Assembly (NCBI RefSeq): GCF_020921035.1
Contig: NC_063155.1
Location: 17,193,311-17,257,310 of the forward strand
DNA from: Rhodamnia argentea
Lineage: Eukaryota; Streptophyta; Magnoliopsida; Myrtales; Myrtaceae
Reading direction: 5' to 3'
DNA length: 64,000 nt
Below the pieces are notes generated by a model, which ran no database searches, was not told the DNA's origin, and saw nothing but the letters and a program-made list of their open reading frames with translations. Below, in pieces: positions 58,806-64,000 of the stretch. Made by a program: the position numbers and the translations under genes. Each line of letters begins with the position of its first letter. Within the stretch, counting starts at the first letter, position 1.

Positions 58806-60190
58806 TATCGAGTGCGCCGTCATCTGAAGAGGTGTATTCCTTTTGATAGAGAGCAAAGATATGTTATGGTGAAATTGGGCTTTTGTTAGCACATTTCAGT
58901 TCTGGAAACCGGTCATGTTGATTGTAGGAATACATGCAGACTTGTTTCTTGACAAGCTTCTCTGCGGATTTAATGGTGGGAGGCGGGTTTTGGTTTACCC
59001 TGAGTTTATAACTGCTCTGGACTAGCAATTATCATGTGGTGTTTTGATTGCTCATGGTTTGCGCCAAGATCTTTGTTTACTTAGTCAAACATTGGTTCTA
59101 GCTCTAGATCACCTGATTACGATTACTGGAGGTAGGCTGAACTGAAATAACTAACTCTTCATGCCACGAATGAAAAAGATAAAGAAAGAACAATGTCTAA
59201 CATTCATTCCCTTCTGCAATATTAGTTCTGCTCAAGACAATAGGAGTGAAGAAGGGTTCGCCTCCGCTTTCGGAAGAGAACCAAATTGCCTCCAATCGAC
59301 TTCTCTTGACATATTGAGACCAGTTTTCCCTTTCTAAAGAGTGCAGGAATATGTAATGCCCTTCGAAGATGGATAAAATTATGTGGATGTATGGATTAAT
59401 CATAAGGTAATGGCAAATCATACCATACATCTCGATCGGTGACAGGTTTGATCAAAGGGACGAAGCATCCGAGGCGTCGTAGTCTCATGTTGTTCATTGA
59501 TCGCAGCTGAAATTGCCTTAACTCATGACAGCTGAAATTGCCTTAACTCATGACAGTCTTACCCATTTAACAGTGTAACAAGAACAATGCTCATGGAGAC
59601 CCTGAAAAAAAAGTCCATACTATTGTTATTGAGAAACAGCCTATTCTGGACTGCTTTAGTTTTGATAAACCAAGTCCCAGAAGCAATCATCAACCGCACA
59701 CCGCCGGAGTGGAGGCGGCGGTGGAAGTGTTGATTGGATTTGGAAAGTATCAATTAAAGTTTATAAAAGGGTGGCCGAATTAGAAAGAAGGGACTGACCG
59801 CAATCATTCCTATAAGGACTTAAAAGCAATGACATGATCTATCAAAAGATTCAAAATAGAGGACAGTAAAGCGAGTTCTAGCTTTACAGTTCATGCTAAT
59901 CTTTCTTGAAATTAGGTCAAGATTTTACCCCGGTACTTGTTCATTAAAGCAATCTTCATTCCTCAGAAAATTAGGGCTCGGCGGATCATAAGGTGGCCAA
60001 GGCAGGTACGGTAAATAGTTCCCAATTTAAAGTGGGTCCTCAACGGAAAAAAATAATATATATAAATATATATATGTGTCTAATCATTTGACCAAGTGAG
60101 AGCGTCATCATTTATCGACATTTCCAACACGAGAAAAAAAATAGTAATTAGCTTAATGCCAGTGTATCAATATATCATGCGATATAATTG
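58806..60190. other. RPS21 3' region and spacer
   Basis: The 3' UTR probably ends within the first few hundred bases. A perfect 25-bp tandem duplication (CAGCTGAAATTGCC...) lies at 59504-59553. No other gene or RNA. Confidence 0.5.
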
Positions 60191-60194
60191 TAAA

Positions 60195-60365
60195 ATTAAG
60201 GGTTTTGTACTATAAAAAATCTCAAACTGGTATAACCGTGACAAATTTACTCAAAACTAATTTTTTAACTATAGAAAACTCCAAACTGATACACTTGTTA
60301 TATATTTATTCCAAATTAATTTTTTAACCTCAAAAACTTCAAGCTGATACACTTGTGACTTACGG
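60195..60365. repeat. Family C inverted-repeat element, partial copy
   Basis: Three 'caaactgatacacttgt' units with 'aattttttaac' spacers correspond to one arm of the 15241-15764 element. The other arm is missing. Confidence 0.5.
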
Positions 60366-62085
60366 AGAAGAGTAAGGGCACTAATGATAATTATTGTATT
60401 TCTCTATTTATGTTCGAAACTTATTTTTGGAACATAAATTCGTTTGATAATACAATTTCATTTTTCTATTTCTGAAACATTTTTTTGTTCAAAAATAAGT
60501 TTGAAAAAAAAATGAGAAGTTAAAAATTTCAGATTTTCTATTTCTAGAATAGAAATGGGAAATAATGATTCTTCTCATTACTTATTCCCTCTCTCTCGCG
60601 TTCGTGACCCGCCAGTCACCGATCCGCCTATCTACCTGTCCACGGGGGAACGACCCAACCGACTCTAAGTCCTTAAATGCATGTACATGTTGTCAATGGG
60701 GGAGGACCCCCACCGGTCCTTACCGGCGTAGAGAAGAAGATGAATACTAATGAAGGAAAAATAAGAAAAAAATCAATTTTTTTTTAAACAAAGTTGCAAA
60801 ATGTTGTTGTTCATTTGAGATTGCCACGTTAGACGTCGGCCGTGTCATGTAAAACGGACAGTTCTGACTAGGCTCTTACGTCGGCTCTGTTGATTAGAAC
60901 TCTTTCAAGAAAGGGAAATACTGCATATAAATTAATTGTTTGTCACGAATCATACCTTATGACTTCTACATTACTTAGGGTAAGCGATTTCAGGTTTTTT
61001 ATAGGTTCCACTTGGAGCCTACCTATTGGAACATGTTTCTCATTTTTCAGAACATGAAACCTACCCATCACATCCTAGAACATAGAACCTACCTTGTCAC
61101 ATGTTCCAATATCAGTTTCAAGGTATCGGGAACCCGACAATTTTTTTTTCTTTTTCTTTTTCATTTTTAGTTAAGTAAAAACGAGAGTGAATGCAACAAC
61201 TATTGAGGGTCCGTAAAAGCGAATTGTGAAATCATAAGATCTTAACAACCGCCGAATTACTTAGAAAAACACCATCCCCAAGAAATAATGATCCCGACAA
61301 AAGACCATAATGCAAGACCAATGAAAAAAGTCTAGTGTAAGCCTTATGCAAATACAAATTTACTAGTTTATAGTGTCTAGTGTTCAAGCGTGAGAAAATG
61401 GTGAACAAAGATAATAATTGCAATCTAATTGTAGTCGACATCCATAAAAGATCAACATGTAAAATAAAACAAATAATAAAAATTTCAAAACACGTGACAT
61501 AAAATCTAAACCATATAACTTCAGTCCTCAATCATCCATGAAAAATTGCTCCAAAAATGACTTCTTTTAAGGTTTCTTTTTGGCGGTTCCTAATTTCGGT
61601 TCCTAAAAAAAGGGAACCGGAAACCGAACCCTTTATCCCAAGAGTCTGAAACCGAATTGGGGACCGTCGGTTCGGTTCTCCAGTTCCCAATTCTACCCTG
61701 AAACCGTGCTTACCTCTATACATCATAGCCTATTGTTTATAAAGTCTGGACAATTATTCAAAATGGACCAGCCTGATACGATTTTAAGAACATTGGTTAC
61801 AATTTCCGGGGGCCAGAGTAAATTAAAAGTTCCCAGGAAGCTAAGTCGTGATTAACACAAAAGTTATTATCAAACATGGTAGAACAAAGGGACTCACTAA
61901 CCAGAACTTTTCTTAAACTAAGACAACTTACAATTTTTCCTAACTCAAAATGAAGTGGTCTCTCCCTCGTGTCCCCTTACAATTACCAAGTTACAACACG
62001 TTCCTATATTCTTACACAAGAAGTATAAGCTCCTATCCCGAATAATCTCGACTAGCTCCATAGTTTTTCTTATTAGCACAACTCA
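60366..62085. other. Spacer and 3' region of the HIPP gene
   Basis: There are AT-rich tracts (60395-60600 related to 50750-50940) and GGAACCGGAAACCGAAC-type low-complexity words at 61580-61700, probably a worn element. No gene. The segment next to 62086 is probable 3' UTR of the minus-strand gene. Confidence 0.45.
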
Positions 62086-63287
62086 TCACATAATCGAGCA
62101 AGCATTCGGGTTCTCGTCGCTGAACATCTCGAACGAATCGGGCGGTGGCAAGTGATAGGCGCTCAAATAATTCGGCGGGCGTTCCTCCTCCGTGCCTGGA
62201 TGCACATAAGCATAAGGGTTTGGGCCGTAATGCGATGCGGCATAGGAGGTGCTAGGATTTGCCGTGTGGTCCGGCTGCAGATGATGGGCGCTCGAGTAGT
62301 ACGGTGGCCGTTCCTCCTCCATGCCCGGATGCACGTAAGCATGAGAGTGCGGCGGCGGGTTTGGGGTGTAATGCGACGCGGCATAGGAGGTGCTTGGGTT
62401 CCCCGTGTGGTAACTAACGGTGTAGCTAGGATTCACAGCGTGGTAACTAACCGCAATTGTAGGAGGCACGGCGTTGTGACTGACTGCGTGCGCCGGAGGT
62501 GCATGGTGTTGCGGCCGGTACCGGTGCTCGTGATGACGTGGAGCGGCATGATCAGGTGACACTACAGTTGAACCTTGACCCTCCCCCTCGTGCTGAGACC
62601 TCGGGCCGGCGGGCCCATCGTTAGAATGTGGCGGAGCCGGATGTTGACCGGCTTGCTGACGTGGACGGCTGCAATCCGCCGCATTAGGCTTTGGACCTTG
62701 ACCATGAATCTTGCGTTCCTCGGATCCTGATCCAGTGCTCGCTGGTGCTTCACCGGAGCGTGCACCCTCTCCTCCTTCCGCATTCTTCCCGTTTTGCCCT
62801 TGCTTTTTCTTCTTTTTACCAGCAATGCCATTGCTGCCACTTTTCTCCTCGCCACCCTCACTCTCACCAACAACCGGCTGCTTCTCAGCCGCCGACCGGT
62901 CACCATCCGATGCGGTCCCATTCCCCTCCCCCTCCCGCCTCACTTCTTTCGTTTCGGCACCGGCGCCGTCGGTTGCTGGTTCACCGTCCTGGGTTGCTTT
63001 TTCTTTACTAGCCTCTTTGCCACTGCCTTCGCTGTTCACTTTGGCACTTTGGTCCTGGTCTGGTGCGTCGGTTTTCACACACTCTCTCTCTTTTTGGGGC
63101 TCTTTAGGACTATTTGGGTCACTTTTTCTCTCTTTGTTCTTGGCTTTAACTGGCTCTTGGGGCTTTTGAGGCCACAGCTCTGCCTTCTTGCCTTTTTTTC
63201 CGAGTCTCTTGATCAAAGTGTCTGCGTCTATGTTCCCGGTGACAGTGACCATTTGTTGCTTTAGGTCGATCTCCGTCTTGTAAATAC
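62086..63287 (-). CDS. Heavy-metal-associated isoprenylated plant protein (HIPP), last exon only
   Basis: The exon opens at an acceptor (AAACAG before 63287) with GIYKTEIDLKQQMVTVTGNI and DADTLIKRLGKKGKKAELWP, the second half of an HMA metal-binding fold. The first exon, which should hold the CxxC and first helix, is not in the window and must lie beyond the right edge. A long charged linker rich in K/E/G follows, then an H/P/Y-rich tail with an internal duplication (NPSTSYAASHY...VHPG..EEERPP twice, 62400-62260 and 62259-62140). The C-terminus is CSIM, a CaaX box for farnesylation. HIPPs bind heavy metals or act as membrane-tethered stress adaptors. The neat CaaX end supports an intact reading frame. 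Confidence 0.9.
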
Positions 63288-64000
63288 CTGTTTAGATAGA
63301 TTAACATACTAATTAGAGAGAGATTATAGACTCTGCATACGCGGATACAGACAAACAATCACTCCGGGTGTTTTAGTATGCTTAATCGTTCTGTTCTATG
63401 GGGTCTGAGCATTGAATCCGAGTAATCAAGACCGTACCGGACTAGCTAGTTCGAAACTCTCAGGCGGGGTTCGCACTAGTTCAACTAGTTTGGTTTCACG
63501 GATCGAAAAGGACCCGTAAAAGGTTTCGGTTCCTACATGACTTGCCAGTGAGCATAAGTCATAGCAAGATATGAAGTAGGTCTAATTGGCTTTGGCTTGT
63601 ATTGGAAAGGAGAGGATCACTCACTCTCTCTCTCTCTCTCTCTCTCTCTCGCTCTCTCTCTGAAGAAGTTAGATAATGACTGTAAATTGAATTTACAACT
63701 TGAAATGAAGGGAAAATGAAAGGAAATGAGGGAGAAAGAACTGTTGGATGCAGAATCTGAAAGGAATGACATTAGAGGTCCTAAACCACGGTTCATCAGC
63801 AGAAAACAACCAGTGCAGTGTAAGCTTTTCAGAAGATTTTTAATCTACGAGAATTCAAAATGGACCCTTTAACCAGTATAATCACCAGAACAATGGAGAA
63901 GCATGTTGATGCTGACGCTTGAAGAAGAAAGTCAAATGGATGATTCAATTAACACGCACTGAAACATAACAGAAGAGCAAGAAGAGCTTGTGGGGGGATT
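63288..64000 (-). other. Intron of the HIPP gene up to the window edge
   Basis: No HMA-encoding exon is visible here on the minus strand. A (CT) microsatellite occupies about 63622-63662 with a short interruption. The intron is therefore longer than 700 bp. Confidence 0.55.

Noticed and set aside
62152-63264. Several plus-strand frames of 100-156 codons
   Set aside because: They are antisense shadows of the HIPP exon, caused by its biased codons.
1-64000. CRISPR array, phage, bacterial operon or organelle insert
   Set aside because: None of their features is present; all genes are intron-bearing or typical single-exon plant nuclear genes.

Overview
This is nuclear DNA of a flowering plant, most likely a woody eudicot. 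The genes are interrupted by GT-AG introns, and the gene set is plant-specific: a dormancy/auxin-associated protein, a plant SR splicing factor, an RFI2-type RING protein, a REF/SRPP lipid-droplet protein, a RALF peptide and an isoprenylated heavy-metal protein. The AT-rich spacers are packed with short transposons and solo LTRs. A myrtaceous source such as Eucalyptus is only a guess. There is no bacterial operon, CRISPR array, phage or integrated organelle segment.

Layout. 1-2000: a dormancy/auxin-associated gene on the minus strand, with a possible convergent gene end at the left edge. 2050-15890: a gene-poor repeat block. It holds two poly(A)-tailed retroposons, several terminal-inverted-repeat elements and two large solo LTRs (6940-10438 and 12778-15821) with matching 5-bp target duplications. 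The second solo LTR sits inside one inverted-repeat element and carries another inside itself. 16400-21500: a 13-exon SR splicing factor on the plus strand. 22970-43870: a tandem run of four minus-strand genes (RFI2-type RING ligase, tafazzin-like acyltransferase, an unrecognised secretory-looking protein, REF/SRPP-LDAP protein), with a plus-strand tRNA-Glu between the first two. 43870-49240: promoter DNA followed by transposons, including a hAT-type MITE and a 1.4-kb inverted-repeat element with gene-like cargo that has itself received a Harbinger-type MITE. 50038-50406: a RALF33-type peptide gene. 50500-56700: gene-poor, with a third retroposon copy. 56740-58805: ribosomal protein gene RPS21 with a leader intron. 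58806-62085: gene-poor. 62086-63287: the last exon of an isoprenylated heavy-metal protein whose first exon lies beyond the right edge.

I worked out exon boundaries by hand from splice sites, reading phase and family alignment recalled from memory. For the five multi-exon genes contained whole in the window (SR, RFI2, tafazzin-like, unknown protein, REF/SRPP) and for RPS21, all exons join in one continuous frame to a stop. The genes serve separate housekeeping and stress roles: splicing, light signalling, phospholipid remodelling, lipid droplets, peptide signalling, translation and metal binding. I found no coordinated novel system. The points most worth checking are the splice donor next to a microsatellite in the SR gene, the cargo-bearing inverted-repeat element, the nested insertions, the dated-looking retroposon family, and the unrecognised 347-aa protein.
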